From assembly GCA_025330725.1 (NCBI GenBank), contig JAIWND010000002.1, positions 1,054,001 to 1,118,000 of the forward strand: a stretch of 64,000 bases of DNA. Reading direction: 5' to 3'. The translations under genes and the position numbers were made by a program. This stretch comes from Chlamydoabsidia padenii (Eukaryota > Mucoromycota > Mucoromycetes > Mucorales > Cunninghamellaceae). Below, in pieces: positions 1 to 12,780 of this stretch (the stretch's first letter is position 1; each line of letters begins with the position of its first letter). The notes under the pieces are model-generated. The model was not told the origin of the DNA. It worked only from the letters and a program-made list of their open reading frames with translations, and did no database searches.

Positions 1-126
1 GGTCATGTAAAGATACTGATAGCAGATTCTAAGAGAGTACACATCTATAGGTTTATATACCAAAAGGGAAAAAAGTAAATATAGGACAGTAGTTAAAGGA
101 GCCTCTTCCCCACTTTTGTTAATTAC

Positions 127-159
127 CTTGGATGCGATGCCAAGTCGTGTTGTCGTCAT
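127..159 (-). CDS. First coding exon of a gene leaving the left edge (partial)
   Basis: On the minus strand a CGGGATTT element is followed by a pyrimidine-rich leader and then an ATG at 159 opening the peptide MTTTRLGIASK. The exon ends at a GTAATT donor after 127. A plausible next acceptor (CTATAG) lies near 45, but the following codons reach the window edge too soon to fix the frame or name the product. The call rests only on promoter-like context, start and donor, so it is weak. I do not recognise the protein. Confidence 0.35.
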
Positions 160-328
160 TTGGACTACAAGGGTTTTGCAATCGAACAAGTTGACTGCAG
201 TTGAGAAAAAGGCGAGAGTTTATTACTGGTGGACTCGGTAAAAGTTGGGTACGATTGTATGAGAATAAAAAGTGAAAGAGAGACAAGTTGCTAAAAAATG
301 AAGAAGATAGTTCAATAGGGATTATTTT

Positions 329-336
329 AAATCCCG
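329..336 (-). promoter_or_regulatory. CGGGATTT element
   Basis: Exact copy of the dispersed octamer, about 170 nt upstream of the left-edge partial gene and followed in that direction by a pyrimidine-rich leader. The function is inferred from recurrence only. Confidence 0.4.
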
Positions 337-426
337 ATCCATCAAATCGGTCTGAATGGAGAAAAAAAAAGATCAACTTTTTTTTATTATGATGTACAAA
401 TCCATATTAAGTCTAAGAATCATTCA

Positions 427-2273
427 CTAATGCTGAGTAGGGTGCTTTTCGTCTACCAAAAGGGAGCATGATTTTATCGATTCCGGATAGGCATGTATTA
501 GCTCCGCATCATTGTCTTGTAACACCAAAGGATTGTCTTGATTGCTATACTTCATAGCGATGGCTGTCGATAAAGTGGGTGCTATGCCTACGGGTGGATA
601 TTCGGGAGTTGAATCACCTTTATACATAACGTCCTTATGAACAAATTTGTTGCCGTGCATCATTTGGCTGTCAAAAGTTTGAGCGTCATATATGCTGTCA
701 AGAGGGGTCGCATTTTCACTGGTTATAGTGCTGATTCCGTTGTTGTTATAATATCCTTTATTCATGTTATTGCTGACTTTGGTTATGCTCGTGATGAATG
801 TCCCAGTGGTGCCCAAATCAAACTCCTGGGTTCGGATGGCTTCAGAAGAGTTTGAGCTAAAGAGTAGCGAAAGTTTCATTCTAGGACTGTTTGTGGAAAC
901 TGTTATTAGTCATTCAATTTTGGAAGTAATGTTAGTTATATTTACTTACTTCAACATGACAGCAAAGCTGACTAACATGGATGCAAGAATACCCAATCCA
1001 TTCCAGGCTATACACAGAAAGATGCTGTAAGGAATATGGGTAATAATTTGCACACGAAAAGTGCCATATAAGATAGCCACACCTAAATAAAGAATCATAC
1101 AAATGGTGGAAGTATAGGCAATGATTTTGACCTGGAGAATAGGGTAAGAAAAGAAGAATTCATGCATGTCGGGGTTTTAAGATGATGACCCCTGAAATTT
1201 TTATTTTACCTTTGAGACCCCGAGCTTGATTTTGGAGGTATCGATATTGGCTTTACTTTCTTCCTTTCTCTGAATGTGAGTATTTAGAATTCGAATCAAT
1301 CTCCATCCTGCAAAGAGAGTCATTGATGACAAAGCAACACAGTGGGTAGACCATACAAGATAAAGTGCTTGGGCAAAGTCATTGGCCTGCTTAGTCTTTC
1401 CAAAGTATGCACTGATACCTGCCGCAAGAGAGCATGGTTCGTTTGTAATATAGGGCGCAACTATAATGCTTGTACATATAATATCGGCAATGCGAGGGGA
1501 AGAAATCCATTGATCAAAGATCACACGATCGCTCTTTAAAAAAAAAAAAGTTAGGACTGAAATGTAGGGATTTGAATTACCTCTCGAAGTGCATGAATTA
1601 TCCCAAAAAGGTAGACCCCCTGCATAATCCATTATTGTGAAAGAGATGAAGTAAAGTTAATAAAAGAAAAAAGATAAGTATGTGAGTTGTAATCATTACG
1701 AGAGTAGTAAAGCCCATTTCATAACCGAATTCGTATAGCACTAAAATATAAAATGGTATTAGTGTAACTTGTTCATATTTGGTACATATTGTAATTACGT
1801 TGACGGAACACAATGTTTTGTGCAGTATCGGTCACTATGATGATAGCCTGAATTAAGCGAACTAGAAAGAGATGAGAACTTATCTTTCACAAACAGTGCC
1901 GTTTTTTCCCCATACATACGAGTATTGAACAAAATCATAAAGAAAAGAATTGACTCCATAGCTCGTGGCCTTAAAAAGTTGTTGCGGTATTCGAATATCA
2001 CTTGTTTCAAGTTAACCAGTCGATGATATAGAAGCCCACACCCTGTAAGGAAATACCTAGTTAATAATTAGGATAGTAACAATTCTCGTCTTTTTTGACG
2101 TTCATACCAATGACAATAACACATGATGTTAAAGCAATGATAGCAATGTTGATATAATAAAATATAAGCTCATCGTAACAATGGGTGATGGTTAATCTCC
2201 AATCGCAATAACATATACCATCCAAGCACGGTCGCCAAAAGGTCGATTCGTTCGGTGATGATATGTTGTTCAT
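427..2273 (-). CDS. Multi-pass (about seven-helix) membrane protein, unknown function
   Basis: Seven exons (2273-2108, 2042-1920, 1740-1700, 1619-1581, 1533-1210, 1131-950, 886-427) join in frame to 444 aa. The N-terminus is short and Cys-containing (residues 15-32), with the first hydrophobic helix at about residues 37-56. Further hydrophobic stretches occur around ILFFMILFNT, the short central exons, LFAGWRLIRIL and the exon-6 segment with two helices. The C-terminal 150 residues are polar and probably cytoplasmic. The topology resembles a GPCR-like protein, but I see no diagnostic receptor motif. Exons 3 and 4 are only 41 and 39 nt, so gene finders may miss them. I chose the start at 2273 because the Cys-rich segment and helix 1 follow directly; an upstream open stretch to 2584 has no clean in-frame join. 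The family looks fungal, but I cannot name it. Confidence 0.7.
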
Positions 2274-2934
2274 GTATTGATGGGATGAGCGTCAAAACCT
2301 CGAATTTGTGCAAAAAAAAAAAAAAAAAAAAAAAAGAACAAGAGAAAAGAAGAAAATAAATAGAATGGGGAAAAAGGTGATAGGTTACATATTACGAATC
2401 CCAATGAGAAAGTAAGGACAATTTTATTTATCCATCCAATACCATTGATCCGTTCTGCTTGGTATTGTCGTACAATGTTGTGGCCAAAGCCATTCACATG
2501 CAGAAAGTAGACCTTCGATGAAGGCGGGGTTGAAATCGATCCTACCATCTTCCTCATATGATTTTCAGAGCCCGTACCTTTCACTGGATTTATTCAGAGT
2601 AACACCAAACCCAAAGTATTATGCAAATCAAAAAAGGAAATAATATTCAACCCCAGCTGATGCAGCAATCAAAGTTAATTACTTTTTTCTATAAATCTTT
2701 TGTAAACTATTTTTATCAATTACATTAATGGTGTCAGATATGCATGATGGTTTGTGCAGCGAATTCCACTTTTTTTTTTGTTCTTGTCATTGTGCCTTTT
2801 GATGCCTCGAGAGAGTCATTATGAGGTACAAAATGATTTCGGTGTTTTGGGCCCAATTATTGAAAAGCGGGATATGAAAATGATTTTTTCTTTTTCTTCT
2901 TTTCCCTGCACATTCTTTATACACCTGTTACATC
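2274..2934. other. Divergent intergenic region
   Basis: This region separates the minus-strand membrane-protein gene from the tiny plus-strand gene at 2935. It contains a 20-odd-base A run near 2312-2335 and a near copy of the GCGGGATTT element (GCGGGATATGAAAA) at 2867-2880, followed by a strong pyrimidine tract. An open stretch on the minus strand at 2270-2584 could be 5' leader; I see no convincing gene. Confidence 0.5.
2867..2880 (+). promoter_or_regulatory. GCGGGATATGAAAA element (variant)
   Basis: One-base variant of the recurring element, 55 nt before the ATG of the tiny gene at 2935 and directly followed by a T/C-rich leader. The arrangement matches that before the peptide transporter gene. 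Confidence 0.4.
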
Positions 2935-3123
2935 ATGTCAGCTTACTTTTGGTATACTTGAACTTGGCAGCTTGTATCTATCAGCTAGAACTCTTATAGG
3001 ACACAACATTATTTCCTTGATTTGAAACGACCCCTTAAACGATTATGTGCTGGTGTCTCTCCATTTCTCTCTTTGTTTGACTTGGACGATGAACAAAGCG
3101 ACTCATCTCAGTACACTCGATGA
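2935..3123 (+). CDS. Tiny two-exon gene, 46-aa hypothetical protein
   Basis: Exons 2935-2951 and 3000-3123 join through a GTATAC...TTATAG intron of 48 nt to an unbroken 46-codon frame ending in TGA. The product starts MSAYFWTQHYFLDLKRPLKR, continues with a hydrophobic middle (VSPFLSLF) and ends in an acidic, Ser-rich tail (DLDDEQSDSS). There is no signal peptide and no recognised domain. A GCGGGATATGAAAA element and a pyrimidine-rich leader stand just upstream, as for longer genes here. Exon 2 stays open for 41 codons in AT-rich DNA and has a composition unlike random sequence. I do not recognise a family. It could be a 5' piece of a longer model, but the TGA is followed only by POL2 promoter sequence. 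Confidence 0.5.
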
Positions 3124-3675
3124 TAAAGGGGGAGGGGAGGAATGGCGGTGTTATTGACACAACTATGTAATTGGATTATATAGCCAACCAAGCAATGGTG
3201 GTATCGGCGACATGTCCTCTCTCACTCTTGATGAATCGAGCAAGCCTCTACTGGGTAGAATCATATTCCTAATGGCACAATAATGGTTTTGGCGACTATT
3301 TGGTTGATGAAGAACAAATTAATGGTCTTCTTCTTTTTATTATCAATCACTCACATATAGTATAGTACCCCTTCCCATAGACACTTAGTTTAGCATGCCA
3401 CATAACCCCCATCTTCTTCCATTATCTACTCTTCTTTAAATAAAAACTAATGACTTGCCTATCATCATGAAATACATTTTACTATGACAAGTTGCATGAT
3501 CTTGTGTATGCCAATAGTGGATTGCATTCTTTGCTGTAGGGTTAGTATTAAAAGGCCGCTCACGCGACGCGCAAAGTCTGAAAACTGGGCGGTGATATAA
3601 AAAAAAAGGTCTTTTTCTTTTCCAGCCCTTTTCTTTCCCTTGAAGCGATCTTTTATAACATTATATCCTCCAATC
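3124..3675. other. POL2 upstream region
   Basis: Non-coding stretch between the tiny gene and POL2. It holds the MCB-like sequence at 3561-3575 and a pyrimidine-rich leader before the POL2 start. I see no further gene. Confidence 0.5.
3561..3575 (+). promoter_or_regulatory. MCB/E2F-like site in the POL2 promoter
   Basis: CACGCGACGCGCAAA contains two ACGCG cores in tandem. MBF of yeasts binds ACGCGT-type boxes and E2F binds TTTSGCGC-type sites upstream of DNA-replication genes. It lies about 100 nt upstream of the POL2 start codon, the expected place for G1/S control. Assignment is by motif similarity and gene identity, not by experiment. Confidence 0.5.
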
Positions 3676-6600
3676 ATGGCCGCTCGTCCAGAATTCGGTG
3701 TCTCTTCATCAAAGTTCTCATTTAAAGGGAACAAGCGTATGCCACGTTTTGGATCAGCACAACTAAACTCATCAATAAAACAATATGGTCTCCCCTCCAA
3801 CTCGGTCGATGGACCCACCAACATTGACCAACGATTTGAAGATATTCGAGCTTTAGACGAATTGGAATCCAGGTTTGGCTTTGATCGATACGAAGATGGG
3901 CCAGAACGACTTGGGTGGCTCATTAATATGCATGCGGTAAGAAGAAAACAACAACAATAACAACAACCTTGTATTGTAAGGGTTATATTGATCCATCATA
4001 CTCATTAACACCTTAATCTACTTTAGACACTTATTATGGACGATGATTGGAGTGGTGGGTATGCCGGCGTCAATTACTACTTCATTGCGGAAAATGGTCA
4101 AACCTTCAAAACGACAGTACGGTACAGCCCATACTTCTATATTGGTTGCAAGGTAAGTATCAAAAAAGAGCACACCGTGTTGTAAATAGTGAACACTCTT
4201 ATTCATGGACTGATCTTCTTATCTTAGACTGGCACAGAAACAGAAGTAGAAGAATACCTTAGGCGGCGGTTTGAAAGCACCATTGAAAAGATGACCCGAT
4301 TAGAAATGGACGACTTGAAACAGGTAAAGTACACAATAAACAGACTTTCAAGGAAGAACACTGACCCTTATTCTTCTGTAGCCAAACCACCTTATAGGGA
4401 ACACCCGAATGTTGATCAAACTTAGCTTCCGTAATGTATCTGATCTTTTATCTGTGCGAAAGGTGCTGCTCCCGGTGGTAAAGAAGAATCAACAAAAAAC
4501 TGAAGCTATTGATACATATGCTGAAGTGGTCAAGTAAGTGAACATGGAAGAAGAAGAAAAAAAAAAAGGGGGGGGGAGTATAGTTACTGATATTCTTCTT
4601 TTATTTAGTGAAGCTAACCATATATCATACGAAACTTCACATTCATCGGCCGTTATGTCAACACGAAGGAACCCTCAAGAAACATTGGACAACATTATAG
4701 ACATCCGCGAATATGATATACCATATTATGTGCGTGTGGCGATTGATCTTGATATTCGGGTTGGTCTCTGGTATACTGCAAAAGTACATTCTAATGGATC
4801 GGCTACTATCAAGCGACGAACTGACATGGTGCATCGTCCAGATCCTGTTGTGTTTGCCTTTGATATTGAAACGACCAAACTTCCACTCAAATTCCCGGAT
4901 GCTTCCATTGATTCCATCATGATGATCTCTTATATGATCGAAGGACGGGTAAGTTAAAATACATACACATAACACCCAGCAACTAAATCTAACTTTTTTT
5001 TTTTTTTTTATGATATATCTATTCAGGGGTATCTCATCACTAATCGGGAAATCGTCAGTCAGGATATTGAAGACTTTGAATACACACCAAAACCCGAATT
5101 TGAAGGTCCTTTTACAATCTTCAATGAAGCTGATGAAGTAAGTATAAAAATGTGGGTGAAAATGAATACAAGGGAATCTCATCATCTGTACTTTTACTCT
5201 TATATAGTGTGCAGTATTGCGACGATTCTTTGAACATATACAAGACGCCAAACCTACCATCTTTGTAACTTATAACGGTGACTTCTTCGATTGGCCATTT
5301 GTGGAAGCTCGAGCAAAAGTGCATGGCATGGACATGTATCAGGTACAGATAGACAAAAAGTTGAATCTTGACGTAATTTGGATACTAATCTGCTTTTAAT
5401 GGTGTCTTTTAATGTAGGAAATTGGTGTTTACAAGGACGAAGAAGACGAATACAAGTGTAAACATGCTTCTCATATGGATGCCTTCCGCTGGGTGAAACG
5501 TGATTCCTATCTACCTCAAGGAAGTCAAGGTTTGAAGGCTGTCACTACTGCAAAACTTGGGTATAATCCTATGGAATTGGACCCTGAAGACATGACAAGG
5601 TAAGCATGGAAACGGTCAGTCAGTTATTTGAAAATGTTGTTTTAATCCCCCCCACCCTTCCACTTTTGTTGATAGATTTGCCTCAGAACAACCACAAACA
5701 TTGGCGCAATACTCTGTTTCCGATGCTGTGGCTACCTTTTATCTTTATATGAAGTATGTCCATCCATTTATCTTCTCACTCTGCAATATCATTCCCTTGG
5801 TACCTGATGAAGTCCTTCGAAAAGGCTCTGGTACTCTCTGTGAACTGTTGTTGATGGTAAGTTTTTTAAAATCATGTCAATATATCAACATGTGCACCTC
5901 CTCACTCACTTATTTGTCTTCTCACTAGGTTGAAGCATACAAAGTTAATGTAATCATGCCAAACAAACATATTGAAGAAACGGATCAATTCTATCAAGGC
6001 CACAAGGTGGAAAATCAAACATACGTTGGTGGTCACGTGGAAGCTCTCGAAGCCGGTGTATTCAGAAGTGATATTACTACTGATTTCAAGACAGATCCCT
6101 CGGCGGCTCAACAGGTAAAAAAGAAAAAGAAAAAAATGACCCATTAGGCTTGTTTACTAACTATCATCCTCTTATATGTTTAATAGCTTATTGATCAATT
6201 GGATGACGCTCTCAAATTTACCATTCAGGTTGAAGAAAAGAAGGATCTGTCTGATGTGACCAACTATGACGAAATATATAACGAAATCAAGGGGCAACTG
6301 GAACAACTACGGGATACACCAGTTCGGAAGGAAACACCACTGATTTATCACTTGGACGTAGCAGCAATGTATCCAAATATCATTCTCACCAACCGTCTTC
6401 AACCTGATGCAATGATCGACGAATCCACTTGTGCAACATGTGAATTCAATGTCCCTGACAAACAATGTGATCGGCGGATGACCTGGACATGGCGTGGCGA
6501 ATACTCACCGGCAAAACGAAATGAATACCGAATGATCGAACACCAACTCAGTATTGAAACCTTCCCACCAAAGATACCGAACGGCGCTCCTAGAACATGG

Positions 6601-9600
6601 CACAACTTGACCGAAGGTGAACGACAATCTCTACTCAGCAAACGGTTAAATGAATATGCAAGAAAGGTTTACAAGAAGGTGCGCGAAACCAAGACTGAAG
6701 AACGGGAATCCATTATCTGTCAACGTGAAAATCCATTCTATATCGAAACGGTGCGGGCTTTCCGGGATCGACGGTATGAATACAAGGGTCTACATAAGGT
6801 GTGGAAACAAAATCTGGACAAAGCTTCCGATGAAGGTGCTGTCACCAAGGTAGCAGAGGCAAAGAACATGATTGTATTATACGATTCTCTGCAACTGGCT
6901 CACAAATGTATTCTCAACTCCTTTTATGGTTATGTCATGCGAAAAGGTGCTCGATGGCATTCTCTTGAAATGGCTGGTATTGTTTGTCTCACTGGGTCAA
7001 AGATTATCCAAATGGCGCGACAACTGGTGGAACGGATTGGTCGACCTCTCGAACTAGACACTGATGGTATTTGGTGTATCTTACCCAAAAGCTTCCCTGA
7101 AACCTTCACCTTTACACTCAACAATGGCAAGAAATTCCGAATTGATTATCCTTGTACAATGTTGAATCACTTGGTCCATGCTCAATTTACCAATCACCAA
7201 TATCAAACACTTGTTAACGATCAAACTATGGAATACAGCACCCACAGCGAAAACTCCATCTTCTTCGAAATTGATGGTCCTTATCGTGCGATGATTTTAC
7301 CCTCATCAACAATGGAGGATAAACTTCTTAAGAAGCGATATGCGGTATTCAACAAGGACGGGTCATTGGCTGAACTCAAGGGCTTCGAAGTGAAACGGCG
7401 TGGTGAACTGAAGCTGATTAAAATCTTCCAATCGGAACTCTTCAAGGTGTTTTTGGATGGCTGTACTCTCGAAGAATGTTATCAGGCGGTGGCGAAGGTG
7501 GCGAACCAGTGGTTGGATGTATTATACAGCAAAGGTGTGGAACTACAAGACGAAGAACTTTTTGAACTGATTTCCGAAAACCGAAGTATGTCAAGAACTT
7601 TGGAGGATTATGGTACCCAGAAATCAACGTCAATCAGCACCGCAAAACGACTGGCCGAATTCTTGGGTGATCAAATGGTTAAAGATAAAGGTCTCGCGTG
7701 CAAATTTGTTATCTCGGCTAGACCTTATGATCTTCCAGTGTCAGAACGTGCTGTCCCTGTGGCGATCTTCTCTGCCGAACCAAGTGTCAAGAAGCATTAT
7801 CTCCGAAAATGGCTCAAGGATGATTCAATGACAACATTCGATATTCGCGACATCCTCGACTGGAAATACTATCTGGAACGATTTGGCTCTGTTATTCAAA
7901 AACTCATCACTATTCCTGCTGCTATGCAAAAGGTGCGAAATCCTATTCCTCGTGTGGCTCACCCTGACTGGTTATTCAAGCGTATATCTGACAAGGACGA
8001 CAAGATGAAACAACATCGCATCACTGATATGTTTACGAAGCAACCTTTGTCTTCTTTGGACGAACTCAGTGGCATTGATCTTGGTGAAACTGACAATGAT
8101 GTTGAAATGGGTGATATCGAAGAACTCAATGTCGGGGGTGGTGTTATCAACAACAGATTTTTACCAAAAACAGCAAAGGTGACCAAGCGAAAACACAAGA
8201 ATGGTCGTGATACAGAAGACATGGACATCGACACGGAGCTTGCTGAAGAAGATCTTCCTGAAAACATGCCTGATATGTTGGTGGATTATCAAGGCTGGTT
8301 GACTTATCAGAAACGGAAATGGAAGCGACAACGACTCATTCGACAAGCACGAAGGCAAGACCTGGGATATCGAGATGCAAACAGCAACAATCTCGGTGGT
8401 TTCTTTAGGCGACAAACTGGATCATTGGTGTTGTCTCCTTGGCAAATCATCCAAATTGCTGAAACGGATATACCTGGTGAATTCAAGATGTGGGTGCTGA
8501 TTGGTGATCAATTCTACAGTATTCGACTCTCGGTGCCAAGAATTATTTATGTCAACAGTTACGAAGAAGCACCACAAACCATCACAAATCAAGAACTATC
8601 CTGTACAATCGATAAGTGTGTGCGGACATTGCCTCGATCCCACCGGTGCCTAAATCTCTTCCGAATGACCATGCCTGAAACTGTTTACCAAGATGAACGC
8701 AAGAAATTCTCGACGATCTTTAATCACCCATCTACTGAAGGTGTCTATGAAACTCAAGTACCACTTTCGATACGGGCCATATTACAACTGGGATCAATCT
8801 GTCAAGTAGAAAAACTCAAGGTGGATGCTCGGACTCGTTTAGAAGACGTCTTTGTGTTGGATCAACTCAAATCTCGGGATGATTTGAAGTCTGGTTATTT
8901 TGATCGTCCTGATCGATTCCACTATGTGTACCTGTATCATGTCACTTCTGACACTCGACATTTCTTTGCTTTGGTCGGTGCCTCTCTGGAACAATCACAT
9001 ATCTTTTTGGTTGGTGTCGATGCTCGCTCGAAGCAAATGCCGAATATCAACAGACTTTATCTCGACGCGTGTCAACAAGCCATGCCGAACAACGACAGCA
9101 AGACGGTCAAGGTGAAGGACTCGATGGATTTCTCTACAACGTATCACAAGACAGAGCTCGATGCATACAAGGCCATCAACAAGCAACTTTATCAATTAAA
9201 TGATCACAAACAAGGACCTACTCTCTTGGCCATTAACTCACCTCGACAAACAACTTATTTGGCTCAAAAGGTGACCGCCATTAGCTCCTTCCCTTTTGTG
9301 ACAATACCTTCTCAACAACAAGATAATCAACTCGATGCTCTCAATTGGCTGACTCCAGTCTGCAGACAAATGCTGGTATACTACATGTATCTGGGATCCT
9401 ATATCGATGAAAAGTTAAATCAAGCTCGCTATACCAATGTGCCTTTTTGCAACATACCCAATGATTCGTACCTGTTTATGGCCGACTTTATCTTTGCAAA
9501 ACAACTCATCAGTAACGAAATGCTTTTGTGGTGGTCACCTGCACAAAAACCAGATTTGGGTGGACGGGAAAATGATGAAAATGCTTCGGTGGTTAACGAA

Positions 9601-11193
9601 CTGACCAATAACGAAATGAACAACCCTGGAACATACGAAACAGTGTGTGTCGAATTGGATATCTTGCGACTCTGTCTCAACACATTAATTATGGCGCCTG
9701 TGGTCAATGAAGTAGAAGGAACAGCAGCAACCATTGGATTTGATCATGTGACACTGACACTGGACGAATTTAGTAAAGGGGTGGTAAAACATACATCAGC
9801 ATTCGGGGATGCGACTATCTCTAGCAAAACATTCACAGTGCTACGATCGACGGTACAACAATGGTTCCAAGAAGTGATGGTGGAAAATAACTCCATGTCG
9901 GCGATGCTCCAGGACACCCTTTTACGATGGTTACTCAGTCCGAACTCTAATATGTATGATCCTTGTCTTCACAGCTTGGTTCAAGGAATGATGAAAAAGG
10001 TGTTTATGCAACTAGTGGCGGAGTTCCGACGATTAGGTGCCAAGATTGTATTCGCCAACTTTAGACGAATTATTATCGCAACATCTAAAGAATCAATGGA
10101 AGGTGCTATAGCTTACTGGCAATATCTCAGTCGATCTATTCAACGAAAACAGGTCTTGGAAATACTGGAACTGAAAAAGGTCAACTATTGGGAAGTGCTG
10201 GTTTGGATGGACGAAATGAATTATGGTGGATTCTTGGCGAATGATGACGAACAACAACGACAAACGGCAGGATCAGTTGAACCAACAGTGACGATGCAAT
10301 GGAATATATACGATTACCTAGCCCCGGCAATTCAAGACAAATTCTGGAACCATTTAGGTCACTTTATTCATAGATTACTCCTCGTCAAACAAAAGTATCC
10401 TCGCGACATCAAGTATCAAATCAACCAACAGAAACAGCACGACGATAGTTTGCCTGATCCACGTGCTGAAAAAAAGCGACTCTATATCCGACAAACGATG
10501 ACTCGTAAAGTACTGCAATGGCTACCTGTATTGATGAAACAACAAGAACAAGCACTCGGACAAAACGATAATCCGGATATGGTCTTCCCTCAACTAGCCG
10601 GCTCTCACTTGAATATGACTAACCCAGCATTGGAATACGTCAAATCTCTAACGGCGGTACTCAGCTTGGATCCTCTTTTGGAAGACGAAGTGCGGGTCTT
10701 GAAACGAAATGCCTTGGAAATTGTGGGGGATGGTGCGATCAGTGAATTCAGCAAAGAAGCTCAATTCCAAAACCCTTGTGAATTCATCAAGCTCAACGAA
10801 GTGGTATGCACCTACTGTGGATATACTGAAGATCTGGATATTTGTCGCGACCATCATCTCATGAGACGATCTGGCCAACAACAACAAGGATCGGTATGGC
10901 GGTGTCGTGGCTGCAAAGTAACTTATGATAAAAATCGCATTGAAGAATACATGATCACCCAGGTAAATCGATGGATGATGGCGTATCAACTACAAGACCT
11001 GATGTGTCAACGATGTCATTCGGTGAAACGGGAAAATCTGCTTCGACAATGCGATAAATGTGGTAGTGACTTTGTGACAGTACAAAGTAAACAGGACGTG
11101 ATACGGAAACTCAAGGTCTTTGGCAATGTGGCAAAAGATCAACAATTATCCCTCTTACAAGGCATCATTCAATGGACCATGGACCGGATTTAG
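3676..11193 (+). CDS. POL2: DNA polymerase epsilon catalytic subunit A
   Basis: Leading-strand replicative DNA polymerase with a proofreading exonuclease, in the nucleus. Eleven exons (3676-3936, 4027-4152, 4228-4323, 4382-4533, 4609-4948, 5027-5137, 5208-5342, 5418-5599, 5676-5856, 5929-6114, 6187-11193) give 2258 aa, close to the 2222 aa of budding yeast Pol2. Exo I FDIET has D297 and E299. Polymerase motif [11 protein letters not shown] has D647, [12 protein letters not shown] is motif B, and motif C ELDTDGIW has D882 and D884. A Cys-containing insert follows motif A (STCATCEF...KQCDRR), where family members bind an Fe-S cluster. QHRITDMF near residue 1205 resembles a PCNA-binding PIP box. 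The inactive second polymerase half follows, then C-terminal CysA (CTYCGY...CRGC) and CysB (CQRC...CDKC) that bind Zn and partner subunits. All key residues are present, and the last exon holds three quarters of the gene. An MCB-like site lies upstream. Confidence 0.97.
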
Positions 11194-11411
11194 AATTAGT
11201 TATCATAATCATATCCATAGTTTAGTGTATATAAACCTTTTTTTTTTATAAAACAATATGATAAATTTGACTTTATTTATCAATGACTAGAGTAAAAAAA
11301 AAAAAGGTGGGAAGATGGGCTAACTATTAGGGGAGGGGGGATGATATCAAACAAAAAAAAAAGAAGATAAATAAGGTAAAAATGTATATGTATTATGTGT
11401 AGAGGAGATGA

Positions 11412-12519
11412 TCAATTAGATTTGAGGGATTCTAACTTTTGTTGACGAGATTCAGTGGTCATCTCGGTCCCAAGTAGTTTATCCCAAAAAGTAAAGAATG
11501 GCTGGGAGAAGTTGGATTTGATCCCATAGGCTTGATGATGGATGTCGTGACTAACAAGAAGAAGAAAATGAGGTTAGATCCAATCAAGTAAAAAAAAAAG
11601 CTTCTTCTTTTTTTCATGCACTTACTATTTGACATTGTTTCTAAACAAGAATTGTAAGGGGTTCCAAGGCAGGTAATATCCACAATGATCATCCACTATA
11701 GTTTAAGAGTAAAATGATTAGTAAAGATCAAAAGTAGTAATGGAGAAAGGAGAGTATGGGTTTACCTGTCTTCAAAGTGGAGAAGGTAAAGAAGATCATA
11801 CTCATACGAGGAGTCATACGAGTCAGTTCGAATGCCAAGGTAGCACCGAGACTATCCAAGAGGAATCCTTCCACCGGATGATTGTATAAAGCACCAAATG
11901 CATAAGGGACATATAATCGATGGTGATGAGAGTGAAAGTGTTTATAAAGGAATTTGTTGAGGTGAAAGAGTCGATGTAAAAAGTATTGATGTGTATCCAT
12001 GATCACCCTAATATAAAAGGAGGGGCAGGGATTAGTGATATCCTAAAAAAAAAGGGGGGGGGAGGAGGGGACTTACATTGCAGCCAAGAATTGAAAGCCA
12101 GGAAGAATCATCCAATGTAAAGCATTGGCCAAGGTCAGAGCGAGTTGCCGAGAGGGGACCAACTTTATACAGTAGGATACTAGTCGTTCTAATGTTTGTT
12201 CTTGTTGTAGTGCCTTGGTGTGGGGATTAACAGGATGAAGGACAAGTGAGCCCAGGACGACTTGAATGACTTGTTGGAATGCCACCATGGTCAAAACCCG
12301 TTTTATACTCACCCTGTTTCGTTTGTCGCCATCTTGTTCGGTATGTATCCGGTATTTTTCAAAGTAGGGTATTTCCATTTTCATTAAAAAGTGGAAGAAT
12401 AGACTGTATATCCAGTACGCAGCAATCGGTACCCATAAGGCAAGAATGTCATCAGCCCAAGGGTCCTTTTGAATCGATTGGTATGAGGTCGATAACTTTA
12501 TTAAAACGTTATCTATCAT
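11412..12519 (-). CDS. SUR2: Sphinganine C4-hydroxylase
   Basis: ER di-iron hydroxylase that converts dihydrosphingosine (free or in ceramide) to phytosphingosine. Exons 12519-12077, 12007-11766, 11695-11626 and 11550-11412 give 297 aa. The fatty-acid-hydroxylase His boxes are complete: H154QYFLH159, H171FHSHHH177 with the family-typical RLYVPYAFGALYNHPVEG after it, DDHCGYYLPWNP, and HDIHH at 253-257. Hydrophobic segments at about residues 20-45, 75-95 and 130-150 fit a multi-pass membrane protein. The start MIDNV was chosen because the upstream open stretch to 12660 is pyrimidine-rich leader. It is tail-to-tail with POL2 (218 nt apart) and shares a short divergent promoter with the b5-like gene. 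The LCB3-type phosphatase further along acts in the same pathway. Confidence 0.92.
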
Positions 12520-12700
12520 TAATGTGTGTATAAGAGGGAGATAAAAAGAATAATGAAGAAGGTAAAGTGAGAGGAAGGGGGAGGAGGGGGAGGAGGATAA
12601 ACAGTGAATGGAAGGAGGAAGAGAAGTAAAGAAAGAAGAAAGAAGAAAAAACAATCTCAATTAAAAGAAGAAAAATAAGAATCAACCCCCGCCTCATTGT

Positions 12701-12708
12701 CGGGATTT
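12701..12708 (+). promoter_or_regulatory. CGGGATTT element in the SUR2 / b5-like divergent promoter
   Basis: Exact octamer (GTCGGGATTTTAATT) midway between two divergent starts, 73 nt before the b5-like gene ATG and about 180 nt from the SUR2 ATG. A pyrimidine-rich leader follows on the plus side. Confidence 0.45.
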
Positions 12709-12780
12709 TAATTATTGGTGGGATATCGTAAAGCGCTCAATTTTTTCTACCTCCTTTCTCTTCTTCTTTTGTGCGCAACA

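Noticed and set aside
2270..2584. Possible extra 5' exon for the membrane protein at 427-2273
   Set aside because: Joins through GTAATATG to the next segment give either a stop or a frame that loses the Cys-rich N-terminus and helix 1.
4658..5260. 200-codon open frame on the minus strand inside POL2
   Set aside because: It overlaps POL2 exons and introns entirely and has no recognisable domain.
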